From assembly GCA_963772375.1 (NCBI GenBank), contig CAVYXG010000005.1, forward strand, positions 1,524,112-1,588,111: a DNA stretch of 64,000 bases, in the 5' to 3' direction. Every line of letters begins with the position of its first letter. The first letter of the stretch is position 1. A program made the position numbers and the translations under genes. The notes under the pieces were generated by a model. That model saw nothing but the letters and a program-made list of their open reading frames with translations. It did not search any database and was not told the origin of the DNA. Of this stretch, positions 42,597 through 50,241 are shown in pieces. The DNA comes from DATBHM01 sp963772375. GTDB taxonomy: Bacteria > Actinomycetota > UBA4738 > JACQTL01.

Positions 42597-44203
42597 GGGC
42601 GGTCCGCCGGCTCCTGGCGCTCACGGTGCTGGGGCTGGGCGTGCTGGTCGTCACCGCGGGGGGCGCGTCCGCGCACCCCCTCGGGAACTTCACCATCAAC
42701 ACGTACGACGGGGTCGTCGTGCTGCCCGGCGAGATCCGGGTGAACTACGTGCTGGACATGGCGGAGATCCCGACCTTCCAGCTGGGCGGGAGCCTGGACG
42801 CGAACGGCGACGGAACCGCGAGCGCCGCCGAGCTGTCCGCGTTCGCCCGTGCGAAATCCCGCGAGCTCCTGCCGTCGGTCCGCGTCGCCCGGGACGGGCG
42901 GCCGGTGCCGCTGGCCGTGCGGTCGGCCACGGCGATCCTCCGGCCGGGGCAGGCCGGGCTCCACGTCCTGCGGGTGGAGGTCGTGTACACGGGCCGGATC
43001 GTCCGCACCGGGACGGTGACACTGAGCGACGGCACGTACGCGGACCACATCGGGTGGCACGAGATCACCGCCGTGGGTGCGGGGGGCGCCGTGCTGTCCC
43101 GCTCGGACGTGCCCACGAAGACGATCAGCGACGCGCTGCTTCGCTACCCGAAGAACCTCCTGGCGAGCCCGCTGCACGTCACGACGGCGCGATTGTCGTT
43201 CCGCCCGGGGGCGAGCGGGTCGGCGCCGGCGGTGCCGAACGGCGCGATCGGCGGCCTCCGGCCGGGGATCACCGGGGGCGCCTTCGCCCGGCTCGCCACG
43301 TGGACAGGGCTGTCGGTTCCGGCGCTGCTGCTCGCGCTCTTGCTCGCCGCGGGGTTCGGGGCTGCCCACGCGCTCCTGCCGGGTCACGGCAAGACGCTGA
43401 TCGCCGCGTATCTCGTGGGGCAGGGCGGCCGGTTGCGGCAGGCCGCCCAGGTCGGCGTGGCGGTGGCGTTCATGCACTCGGCGTCGGTGCTGGCGCTGGG
43501 CCTGGCGATCTTGGGGCTGCAGGTCATCGCGCCGGACCGGATCTACCCGTGGGTCACGCTGGCCACCGGGCTGCTGGTGACCGGGATGGGGTCGGCCCTC
43601 GTGGCGATCCGCATCCGAGACGCGCGGCGGGGTTCCACGCAGCACCATCATCATCATCCGGGGCCCGAGCACGGCCACGTCCACGAGCCGGTGCCGGAGG
43701 AGGCCCGGGTGCCGGCCCTGGCCGGGGTGGGCGGGGGACCGGTGGCGTTCGCGCCCCCCGTTCCGGAACCCGTCGAGGTCCACGCCCCGGGCGCAGGGCA
43801 CGGGCACCGTGACGACGGCCCGGACCACGGCCACGCCTCGCACGACGTCCTCGCCTCGCACGATCACCCGGGATCCACCCCGGCCCTCGACCGACCGCTC
43901 TCGCGAAGGGGCATGGCCGGCCTCGCGGTGGCGGGCGGCATCCTGCCCTCGCCCACCGCGATCGTCGTGCTGCTGGCGACGTTCTCGGCGCACCGGGTCG
44001 GGTTCGGACTGGCGCTGATCCTGTCGTTCAGTGTCGGAATGGCCGCGGCTCTGGTGGGGGTGGGCGCCGTGGCCCTGCGGGCCCGGACCGCGGTCGCGCG
44101 GCGCATGTCGGGCCGTGTGCTGGGGGTCCTGCCGATCGTCACCGCGCTGGTGATCGTCGGCGTCGGCGCCTACCTGGCGATCAGGGGCGTCGGCGGGATC
44201 TGA
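42593..44203 (+). CDS. NicO-family (nickel/cobalt or UreH/HupE-like) permease with extracytoplasmic N-domain
   Basis: 536 residues. A signal-like segment to ~27 ends at ASAHPLGNFTINTYDG; residues ~27-210 form a soluble domain outside the membrane that includes a DANGDGTASAAELS EF-hand-like loop. The C-terminal half is a six-to-eight-helix NicO-type transporter with HALLPGHGKTLIAAYLVGQ and a LPSPTAIVVLLAT half-repeat. Between the two helix bundles is a His-rich loop (five His in a row, then several HGH pairs, residues ~345-420), which probably binds Ni, Co or Zn. Start GTG 42593 overlaps the TPR stop. Transported ion cannot be decided; a metal-homeostasis role in the DUF4331 operon is inferred. 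Confidence 0.8.
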   Translation: MRAVRRLLALTVLGLGVLVVTAGGASAHPLGNFTINTYDGVVVLPGEIRVNYVLDMAEIPTFQLGGSLDANGDGTASAAELSAFARAKSRELLPSVRVARDGRPVPLAVRSATAILRPGQAGLHVLRVEVVYTGRIVRTGTVTLSDGTYADHIGWHEITAVGAGGAVLSRSDVPTKTISDALLRYPKNLLASPLHVTTARLSFRPGASGSAPAVPNGAIGGLRPGITGGAFARLATWTGLSVPALLLALLLAAGFGAAHALLPGHGKTLIAAYLVGQGGRLRQAAQVGVAVAFMHSASVLALGLAILGLQVIAPDRIYPWVTLATGLLVTGMGSALVAIRIRDARRGSTQHHHHHPGPEHGHVHEPVPEEARVPALAGVGGGPVAFAPPVPEPVEVHAPGAGHGHRDDGPDHGHASHDVLASHDHPGSTPALDRPLSRRGMAGLAVAGGILPSPTAIVVLLATFSAHRVGFGLALILSFSVGMAAALVGVGAVALRARTAVARRMSGRVLGVLPIVTALVIVGVGAYLAIRGVGGI

Positions 44204-44273
44204 CGGCCTCGCCCGGGGAGCTCGAGCCGGCCGTTCACCGGGATCGCGTCGCGGCGCCGGGCCGGGACAACGC

Positions 44274-45140
44274 TCAGGCGGATTGGCGGTCCGAGGTCAC
44301 GGGCTGCTGCCGGCGGAGGAGCGCCGACCACTTCTGGTCACCGGCGGGTCGGACGGCGGCGGTGCCCGCGGGTTCCTCGGTGATGAGGATCCGGTCGTAT
44401 TCGTGGGCGTCGAACTCGAACACCAGTGCCACCACGCCCTCGTTCGGCACGAAGTCGCCGACGTGCTCGAAGTGCCCGCCGTCGTGGCCCAGCCACAGCC
44501 GGTAGATGTCGCCCTTGGCGGGGGCGTCGACGTCCGAGCCGAACAGGGCGACCTGCGCCTCCCGGTACCCGAGCAGCACGTGGGCCCGGGTGTGGACGCT
44601 GTCGAGCGTGACGCGCCTGGCGTCGGGCTGGGAGATGAGGTTCGTCACCCTCGTGATGTCCTGCTGACGCCCGGACAGCTGGCCCAGGCGGACGTGGAGG
44701 AACGCGTTCCACAGCACGAGCCCGATGAGCACGAGGGCGGCCGTGGCCGACAACCAGGAGCCGATGGCGCGCCGCGGTCGCGACGGGCGGGGGGCCGCCT
44801 GCGCGTCGACCGGAACCGCCATGGTCTGCATCCGCAGCCGGGGGAGGAGCATCTCCGGCGGAGGTGCCGGCCGCGACCCCAGCGCGAGGTCGGCCGTGAT
44901 CGAGCGGAAATGGTCCGCCGTGGCTCGGCACCGCTCGCACGTGGGGAGGTGCACGGTCAGCACGAGCTCGGCGAGGCGGAGGTCCTCGCCGTCGAGCGCG
45001 TGCAGGGCGTGGGCAGCCAGGAGCTCGTCGATCCGCTCGTGGTCGACCTGACCGGCCGACCACAACGCGTCCGGGGCGGGCTCCTCGCGCTCCCACCAGG
45101 CGCCCCCGGGCTCGGGGCCGTCGGGCTCGTGTTCGTTCAT
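44274..45140 (-). CDS. anti-sigma factor (RskA-like, ZAS domain)
   Basis: 288 residues. The cytoplasmic N-terminal half has a H-x3-C-x2-C zinc motif (HLPTCERC, about residues 69-76) of the ZAS anti-sigma domain. One membrane helix follows (WLSATAALVLIGLVLWNAF). The rest is an RskA-type extracytoplasmic domain with YRLWLGHDGGHFEHVGDFVPN. It would hold the sigma factor encoded just upstream at the membrane until a signal triggers release. Its ATG overlaps the sigma stop (ATGA), the usual arrangement. Confidence 0.85.
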   Translation of the reverse strand: MNEHEPDGPEPGGAWWEREEPAPDALWSAGQVDHERIDELLAAHALHALDGEDLRLAELVLTVHLPTCERCRATADHFRSITADLALGSRPAPPPEMLLPRLRMQTMAVPVDAQAAPRPSRPRRAIGSWLSATAALVLIGLVLWNAFLHVRLGQLSGRQQDITRVTNLISQPDARRVTLDSVHTRAHVLLGYREAQVALFGSDVDAPAKGDIYRLWLGHDGGHFEHVGDFVPNEGVVALVFEFDAHEYDRILITEEPAGTAAVRPAGDQKWSALLRRQQPVTSDRQSA

Positions 45141-45724
45141 CTGTCGTCCGTCTCCAGGAATCGCCGCAGCTTCTGCATCGCCGCCAGGGTCCGGGTCTTC
45201 ACCGTGCCGAGCGGAATGCGCAGCTCGTCGGCGATGGCGGCCTGCGTCATCCCTCCGAAATAGGCCATCTCCACCACTCGACGCTGCTCGTCCGGCAGCT
45301 CGGTGAGGGCCTTGCGGACCTCCGTCCGGCGATGGGCGATCCAGGCTTCCTCGACCACGTCTTCCGCTATGTCTTCGCCAGCGAAGGGTTCGAGGTTCGC
45401 CGCCCGGTCGGTTCGGGTGCGGAGGCGCTGCTCGCGCCGCACGGTGTCGACGGCGCGGTGGTGGACGAGGGAGAGGAAGAACGACCGGAACGGCCCCCGC
45501 GACGGGTCGAACGCCTCTGGGGCCCGCCACAGGGCCAAGAAGGAGTCGTGAGCCACCTCCTGGGCCAGGAGCTCGTGCCCGGTGACGCGCAGCGCGAGGC
45601 CGTAGGCCCCGGGGGCATACCGCTTGTAGAGCTCCTCGAACGCCAGCGGATCGCCCGCCCGCAGCCGGTCGTGCAGCTCCAGGTCGAGCCGGTCCAGCTG
45701 CTCGCGCTCTCCCACGCGACACAT
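45137..45724 (-). CDS. ECF sigma factor (SigK-like)
   Basis: 195 residues. Region 2: FEELYKRYAPGAYGLALRVTG and RGPFRSFFLSLVHHRAVDTVRRE; region 4: LPDEQRRVVEMAYFGGMTQAAIADELRIPLGTVKTRTLAAMQKLR, which is a SigK/ECF19-type region 4.2 helix-turn-helix. Directs RNA polymerase to promoters for an envelope or redox response. ATG at 45724 lies in a small divergent promoter region shared with the glutaredoxin-like gene; an in-frame GTG nine bases downstream is also possible. The two neighbouring operons, DUF4331-TPR-NicO and sigma-anti-sigma, may form one regulon. Confidence 0.85.
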   Translation of the reverse strand: MCRVGEREQLDRLDLELHDRLRAGDPLAFEELYKRYAPGAYGLALRVTGHELLAQEVAHDSFLALWRAPEAFDPSRGPFRSFFLSLVHHRAVDTVRREQRLRTRTDRAANLEPFAGEDIAEDVVEEAWIAHRRTEVRKALTELPDEQRRVVEMAYFGGMTQAAIADELRIPLGTVKTRTLAAMQKLRRFLETDDR

Positions 45725-45779
45725 TGTCCAATGGAGAGGCAATGGCGGCACGGTACGATCGGTCGATGCCATCGGATCG
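45722..45779. promoter_or_regulatory. 41-bp divergent promoter with nested inverted repeats
   Basis: CATTG-TC-CAATG (45722-45733) covers the sigma start codon, and CGATC..CGATG-C-CATCG..GATCG (45756-45779) covers the start of the glutaredoxin-like gene, with perfect arms. TACGAT (45754-45759) fits a -10 box and ends 6 bases before the ATG at 45766, so the message is probably leaderless. Either repeat could be an operator; no binding protein is known. Confidence 0.4.
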
Positions 45780-46026
45780 CGCCGTGCCCCAGGTCCTGAT
45801 GTTCTCCCGCAGGACGTGCGGGCTGTGCGACAAGGCCAGAGCGATCGTCCTCGCCGAACGGGAGCGGACGCCGTTCGACTTCGACGAGGTGTGGATCGAC
45901 GGCGACGACGCGCTCGAGGACGCCCACGGGCTCCGGGTGCCGGTCGTGGAGATCGACGGCGTGGAGGAGTTCGAGACGTTCGTCGATCCGGAGCGGTTTC
46001 GGTACCTCGTGGGGGGACGGAGCTGA
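45766..46026 (+). CDS. glutaredoxin-like protein
   Basis: 86 residues. Thioredoxin fold of the YruB/'glutaredoxin family' kind: VLMFSRRTCGLCDKARAIV (CGLC redox motif near residue 18), then FDEVWIDGDD, RVPVVEIDG with the conserved cis-Pro, and a C-terminal helix with an RFRYL stretch. It reduces disulfides or glutathione-type mixed disulfides in the cytoplasm; partner unknown. The ATG at 45766 is adjacent to a -10-like TACGAT. It lies 54 bp upstream of rex, and the two may be separately promoted because a Rex-type site occurs between them. Confidence 0.82.
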   Translation: MPSDRAVPQVLMFSRRTCGLCDKARAIVLAERERTPFDFDEVWIDGDDALEDAHGLRVPVVEIDGVEEFETFVDPERFRYLVGGRS

Positions 46027-46052
46027 CGCCATTCCCGTGCTCGCGGGCGGGC

Positions 46053-46070
46053 TGGTTCAAGGTTTCACAA
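46053..46070. promoter_or_regulatory. degenerate Rex-type operator upstream of rex
   Basis: TGGTTCAaggtTTCACAA: the right half TTCACAA is exact, the left half TGGTTCA matches TTGTGAA at four of seven positions. It lies directly upstream of TAGCAT (46078-46083), a possible -10 box, so Rex bound here could block its own promoter, as in Streptomyces rex-hemACD. Weak as a site on its own. Confidence 0.4.
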
Positions 46071-46080
46071 TCGCGCTAGC

Positions 46081-46842
46081 ATGGTCCGCGATGCCCCCCG
46101 AGCGACGCGATCGCGCGTGAGAGAGCGCCCCATCCCCGAGGCGACCGTGGGCCGCCTGCCCGTCTACCTTCGCGTCCTGCTCGAGATGGCCGAATCCGGG
46201 ATGATCACGGTCTCGTCCGAGACCCTCGCCGAGGCCGCCGGCGTGAACTCCGCCAAGGTCCGCAAGGACCTCTCCCATCTGGGTTCGTACGGCACGCGCG
46301 GCGTCGGCTACGACGTGGCCTACCTCATCCATCAGGTCCGGCGGGAGCTGGGGCTCACCCAGCACTGGCCGGTGGTGATCGCCGGCATCGGGAACCTCGG
46401 CCACGCCCTGGCGAACTACCGGGGATTCTCCGAGCGCGGCTTCCAGGCGGTCGCGCTGGTCGACTCCGACGCGGCGAAGGTGGGGGAGCGGGTCGGAGGC
46501 ATTCCGGTCCAGCACATCGACGATCTCCCGGCGATCGTCGGCGAGCACGACGTCGCGATCGGCGTGGTGTGCACCCCGGCCGCCGCCGCCCAGGAGGTCG
46601 CCGACCGCATGGTGGCGGCGGGGATCCGTTCGATCCTGAACTTCGCCCCGGCGCTCGTCACCGTGCCGGCAGGCGTGTCGCTGCGCAAGGTCGACCTGTC
46701 GATCGAGCTGCAGATCCTGGCCTTCTACGAGCAGCGCAAGGCGATCCTGTCGGAGGTTCGGCGGGGACGCCGCGCGCCGGCTCCCGGGGCGCGGTCGGAC
46801 GCCGCCGGCGAGCAGCTCGGCCTGGCGCGGGCGGGGAGCTGA
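46081..46842 (+). CDS. rex: redox-sensing transcriptional repressor Rex
   Basis: 253 residues. Rex represses respiratory and fermentative genes when the NADH/NAD+ ratio is low. N-terminal winged HTH: IPEATVGRLPVYLRVL, SSETLAEAAGVNSAKVRKDLSHLGSYGTRGVGYDV. NADH domain: VVIAGIGNLGHAL (Rossmann GxGxxG), the VGVVCTPAAAAQEVADRMVAAGIRSILNFAPA block, and the C-terminal helix (LSIELQILAFYE) that swaps between subunits. ATG at 46081 gives 12 extra residues before a GTG at 46117 (MRERPIPEAT); if TAGCAT at 46078-46083 is the -10 box, that GTG is the true start. It overlaps functionally with hemA, which follows after 3 bp. A perfect Rex palindrome lies at 54221. Confidence 0.92.
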   Translation: MVRDAPRATRSRVRERPIPEATVGRLPVYLRVLLEMAESGMITVSSETLAEAAGVNSAKVRKDLSHLGSYGTRGVGYDVAYLIHQVRRELGLTQHWPVVIAGIGNLGHALANYRGFSERGFQAVALVDSDAAKVGERVGGIPVQHIDDLPAIVGEHDVAIGVVCTPAAAAQEVADRMVAAGIRSILNFAPALVTVPAGVSLRKVDLSIELQILAFYEQRKAILSEVRRGRRAPAPGARSDAAGEQLGLARAGS

Positions 46843-46845
46843 GGC

Positions 46846-48102
46846 GTGCCGGTCCTGGCCCTCGGGGTCTCCCATCGCCGCGCGCCGATCGAGCTCCTCG
46901 AACGGCTGTCGTTCGGCCCGGAGGACCTGCCGAAGGCGTACCACCACCTGATGGCCGACGACTCCGTCCGCGGCGCGGTGGTGCTGTCCACGTGCAACCG
47001 GGTCGAGGTCTACGCGGAGGTGGACGCGTACCACGCCGGGTTCCAGGCGCTGAAGGGGTTCCTGTCGGACTCGCGCGAGGTGGCGGCCGAGGAGTTCGGT
47101 GAGCCGCTGTACTCCCACTACGAGGACCAGGCCGCGGAGCACCTGTTCAGCGTGGCGGCGGGCCTGGACTCGATGGTGCTCGGCGAGCCGCAGATCCTGT
47201 GGCAGGTCCGGCAGGCGTTCCGCGCGGCGCACGCCGAGGATGCCACGAGCCCGACGCTCGCGCAGCTGTTCCGGCGGGCGGTCCGGTCGGGCCGGCGGGC
47301 CCGCGAGGAGACCGCGATCGGGGCCAGTCCGGCGGCGTTCGTCCAGGCCGGCGCGTCGCTGGCGGCCGAGGCGCTGGGCGGTCTGGAGGGCCGGAGCGTG
47401 CTGCTCGTCGGCGCCGGGATGATGAGCGAGCTGGCCGTGTCGGTGCTGCGGGAACGTCGCGTCGGACCGGTGGTCGTGCTGGCTCGGAAGGAGGAACGGG
47501 GGCGGCGCCTGGCGGCCTCGGTGGGGGGCGAGACGCGGGGGATGGAGCGCCTGCGATCCTCACTGGGCGAGGCCGACCTCGTCGTGAGCGCCACGGGCGC
47601 GACCCGCACGATCGTGTCGCGAGAGGACGCCCTGGCGGCGCAGCTGGTCCGGGGGGGAAGGCCGCTGTTCCTGCTCGACCTGGCCGTGCCCCGGGACGTG
47701 GAGCCCGCGGCGGCCCGCGTCGAGGGCGTGGCGCTGGCCAACATCGAGGACCTCCGCGACGTGGTCGTGCGGGCCCCCGAGGCCGAGGTCGACCGCGTCC
47801 GAGCCATCGTGGGGGAGGAGGTGGCCGGGTTCCGGACCTGGCGGCGCGCCGTCCGCCTGGCGCCCGTCATCCAGGGCATCTACGACCAGGGCGAGCGGGT
47901 GCGCGCCCACGAGGTCGAACGCCTCCGCGCTAGGCTGTCGACGCTGTCGCCGGAGGAGCTCGCTGCCGTCGATGCCGCGACGAAGGCCATCGTGGCGAAG
48001 CTCCTGCACGGGCCGGTGACCAGGGCGAAGGCCGGCCACCCCCAGGACGCCCGGGCCGCCGCGCTGGCGGACCTGTTCGGCCTCGATCTCCCCCCGGCTT
48101 GA
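46846..48102 (+). CDS. hemA: glutamyl-tRNA reductase
   Basis: 418 residues. First enzyme of the C5 pathway of tetrapyrrole synthesis: reduces glutamyl-tRNA to glutamate-1-semialdehyde. GVSHRRAPIELLERLSF, catalytic Cys in LSTCNRVEVYAE (near residue 50), GLDSMVLGEPQILWQVRQAF, a VLLVGAGMMSELA NADPH strand (normally GxGxMg), DLAVPRDVEP and NIEDL. The C-terminal ~100 residues with the dimerisation helix are complete. GTG start at 46846, 3 bp after rex. Its stop overlaps the TTG start of hemL, so both are translated together. Confidence 0.93.
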   Translation: MPVLALGVSHRRAPIELLERLSFGPEDLPKAYHHLMADDSVRGAVVLSTCNRVEVYAEVDAYHAGFQALKGFLSDSREVAAEEFGEPLYSHYEDQAAEHLFSVAAGLDSMVLGEPQILWQVRQAFRAAHAEDATSPTLAQLFRRAVRSGRRAREETAIGASPAAFVQAGASLAAEALGGLEGRSVLLVGAGMMSELAVSVLRERRVGPVVVLARKEERGRRLAASVGGETRGMERLRSSLGEADLVVSATGATRTIVSREDALAAQLVRGGRPLFLLDLAVPRDVEPAAARVEGVALANIEDLRDVVVRAPEAEVDRVRAIVGEEVAGFRTWRRAVRLAPVIQGIYDQGERVRAHEVERLRARLSTLSPEELAAVDAATKAIVAKLLHGPVTRAKAGHPQDARAAALADLFGLDLPPA

Positions 48103-49376
48103 CGGCCACCTCCGGGGGCGGGCCCCGTTCGGCGGAGCTGTTCGCGCGGGCACAGCGGCTGATCCCCGGCGGTGTGAACTCGCCGGTTCGCGCGTACCGC
48201 TCCGTGGGGGGCACGCCGGTGTTCGTCGAGCGCGGGGAGGGGGCGCACGTCGTGGACGTCGACGGGCGGCGGTACGTCGACCTCGTGATGTCGTGGGGGG
48301 CGTTGCTGTTCGGGCACGCCCGCCCGGAGATCGTGGAGGCCGCGGCGAGGGCGGCGGAGCGCGGGACCTCGTTCGGCGCCCCCACGGAGGCCGAGGTGGA
48401 GCTCGCCGAGCGCATCCTTCGGATGGTGCCGTCGATCGAACGCGTGCGCCTGGTGTCGTCGGGGACCGAGGCCTGCATGACCGCGATCCGCCTGGCGCGG
48501 GGATTCACGGGCCGGGACGCGGTCGTCAAGTTCGCCGGCTGCTACCACGGGCACTCCGACGCGCTGCTGGCGACCGCCGGGAGCGGAGTGGCGACGTTCG
48601 GGCTGCCGGACTCGCCCGGGGTCACGAAGGCCGCCGCCGCGGACACGCTGGTGGCGCCGTACAACGACCTCGAGGCCGTCCGGGAGATGTTCGCCCGCCG
48701 GGGAGAGGACGTGGCCTGCGTGATCGTCGAGCCCGTCGCCGCCAACATGGGCGTGGTCCCCCCGGCCGGGGGGTTCCTCGAGGGCCTCCGCGACCTGTGC
48801 GACCGCGCCGGGGCGTTGCTGATCTTCGACGAGGTCATCACCGGCTTCCGGCTCGCGCCCGGCGGGGCGCAGGAGGTGTTCGGCATCCGGCCCGACCTCA
48901 CGACGCTCGGGAAGATCGTCGGGGGAGGGTTCCCGCTCGCGGCGTTCGGGGGCCGGGCGGACGTCATGGATCACCTCGCTCCGGCCGGACCCGTGTACCA
49001 GGCCGGGACCCTCAGCGGGAACCCGGTCGCCGTCGCGGCCGGCATCGCGGCCCTCGACCTGATCGGACGCGAGCCGCCGTACGCGGTCCTCGAGCGGCAC
49101 GCGGAGCGCGTCGCGGGCGTGCTCGCCGGTGCCGGCACCGTGAACCGCGCGGGCTCGTTGTTCAGCGTGTTCTTCGGCGGACGGCAGGTGACCGACTACG
49201 TCTCCGCCGGGCGGGCCGACCACGCCCGGTACGCCGCGCTCTTTCACGGGATGCTCGGCGAGGGCGTCCTGATGCCGCCGAGCGGCTACGAGGGCTGGTT
49301 CCTCTCGGCCGCGCACGGCGACGCCGAGGTGGATCGGATCGTGGATGCGGCGGAGCGGGTTACTTCGCGATGGTGA
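48099..49376 (+). CDS. hemL: glutamate-1-semialdehyde 2,1-aminomutase
   Basis: 425 residues. Converts glutamate-1-semialdehyde to 5-aminolevulinate with PMP/PLP. FARAQRLIPGGVNSPVRAY is the family N-terminus; then DVDGRRYVDLVMSWG, VSSGTEACMTAIRLARG, GCYHGHSDALL, LIFDEVITGFR, TTLGKIVGGGFPLAAFGG with the PLP lysine, and a C-terminus with GVLMPPSGYEGWFLSAAH. TTG start at 48099 overlaps the hemA stop. HemB, HemC and HemD genes are not in the window, so hemA-hemL is a minimal C5-pathway pair, convenient for supplying heme to the cytochromes encoded to the right. Its last 17 bases overlap antisense with a small membrane gene. Confidence 0.93.
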   Translation: MTATSGGGPRSAELFARAQRLIPGGVNSPVRAYRSVGGTPVFVERGEGAHVVDVDGRRYVDLVMSWGALLFGHARPEIVEAAARAAERGTSFGAPTEAEVELAERILRMVPSIERVRLVSSGTEACMTAIRLARGFTGRDAVVKFAGCYHGHSDALLATAGSGVATFGLPDSPGVTKAAAADTLVAPYNDLEAVREMFARRGEDVACVIVEPVAANMGVVPPAGGFLEGLRDLCDRAGALLIFDEVITGFRLAPGGAQEVFGIRPDLTTLGKIVGGGFPLAAFGGRADVMDHLAPAGPVYQAGTLSGNPVAVAAGIAALDLIGREPPYAVLERHAERVAGVLAGAGTVNRAGSLFSVFFGGRQVTDYVSAGRADHARYAALFHGMLGEGVLMPPSGYEGWFLSAAHGDAEVDRIVDAAERVTSRW

Positions 49377-49473
49377 TGAACAGCAGCACCGCTACGATGA
49401 TGATCATGATCCCGAAGATGATGAACTGGACGCTGCCCGAGTCCACCAGGGTCGTTCCCAGCACGATGCGCAC
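49360..49473 (-). CDS. 37-residue membrane peptide at the end of the cytochrome b operon
   Basis: Minus-strand GTG at 49473, TAA at 49360-49362, preceded by GGGAGG on that strand, an excellent ribosome binding site, 9 bp after the stop of the preceding operon gene. The peptide has a short polar start and one helix (FIIFGIMIIIVAVLLFITIA, residues 17-36) ending in Lys. Small single-helix subunits are common in cytochrome b6f and bc complexes (PetG, PetL, PetN type), so it may be a subunit of the complex; this is inference. It overlaps the 3' end of hemL by 17 bp in the opposite direction. Too short for routine gene finding. Confidence 0.6.
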   Translation of the reverse strand: MRIVLGTTLVDSGSVQFIIFGIMIIIVAVLLFITIAK

Positions 49474-49482
49474 CCCCTCCCG

Positions 49483-50241
49483 CTAGGCCGGTCCGGTGAA
49501 GGTCGGCGGCTTGCCCCCCGTCAGCACGGCCTTGCGCTTCCGCTCGGCCTTGTCGAGGAACGGCACGTGGATCAGGAACAGGATGATCGACGCCCCCAGG
49601 AACGCATAGCTGTAGACCGGCACGTTCCCGGAGTCGTGGTACAGGAACACCGTGACCCTCGGGCCGCCGCCCGTGTAGAACGCCTGCGCGGCGGCGAGCG
49701 ACGTCCCGTTGACGCTCGTGAACTCGACGTTGGTTACGTTGATGTCCTCGGGCAGGACGACCGGCTCCTGCCCGGCCTTCACGAGCGCGGCGTTCGCCTG
49801 CGCCGAGAGCTCGTCCTGCACGGAGGTCGTCACCGTGCCGATCGACGCGGTGCGGGGGTCGTCAGAGCCGGTGGGCGCCTCCCACGGCGCGCCCGGGTAG
49901 GACGCCACCACGGGGTAGGTCTCCGACGCCACCTGCACGCCGGTGCCGACGACCTGCCAGTGCGGCTCGGTGCCCCGGGGCCCGAGGTTGGTCGGCGTGG
50001 CCAGCCCCTGGGACCAGAACCCGAACGCCCACAATGACGACAGGATCATCATCCAGCCGAACAGCGCCACCGCCATGACCAGGTACCCCATCCGGGGGCC
50101 GAACACCGCCGCCAGCAGCAGGTACACGCTGCCGACGAACAAGATGAACCCCATCAGGACCGTGAGGTATCCGACGACCGAGTTGCAGGTGAGGCCCGGC
50201 CCGCAGGAGATGTCGGCGAGGACGTTCGTCACGGCGATCAC
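49483..50241 (-). CDS. polytopic membrane protein of the cytochrome bc operon, unknown
   Basis: 252 residues. Three helices near the N-terminus (VLMGFILFVGSVYLLLAAVFG, YLVMAVALFGWMMILSSLWAF), a ~115-residue loop outside the membrane, then one C-terminal helix (YAFLGASIILFLIHVPFL) and a basic tail. No family assigned. Its GTG overlaps the stop of the c-type cytochrome gene, so it is translated together with the complex. It may be an extra subunit or assembly factor. It has no heme or iron-sulfur motif, and its only Cys residues are two in the first 20 residues (ISCGPGLTC), which could pair. Confidence 0.62.
   Translation of the reverse strand: MIAVTNVLADISCGPGLTCNSVVGYLTVLMGFILFVGSVYLLLAAVFGPRMGYLVMAVALFGWMMILSSLWAFGFWSQGLATPTNLGPRGTEPHWQVVGTGVQVASETYPVVASYPGAPWEAPTGSDDPRTASIGTVTTSVQDELSAQANAALVKAGQEPVVLPEDINVTNVEFTSVNGTSLAAAQAFYTGGGPRVTVFLYHDSGNVPVYSYAFLGASIILFLIHVPFLDKAERKRKAVLTGGKPPTFTGPA

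Noticed and set aside
43650..43690. Run of histidine codons in the NicO-type gene resembling an engineered His tag
   Set aside because: It is embedded in a longer natural His/Asp/Gly-rich loop between helix bundles, as in many metal transporters.
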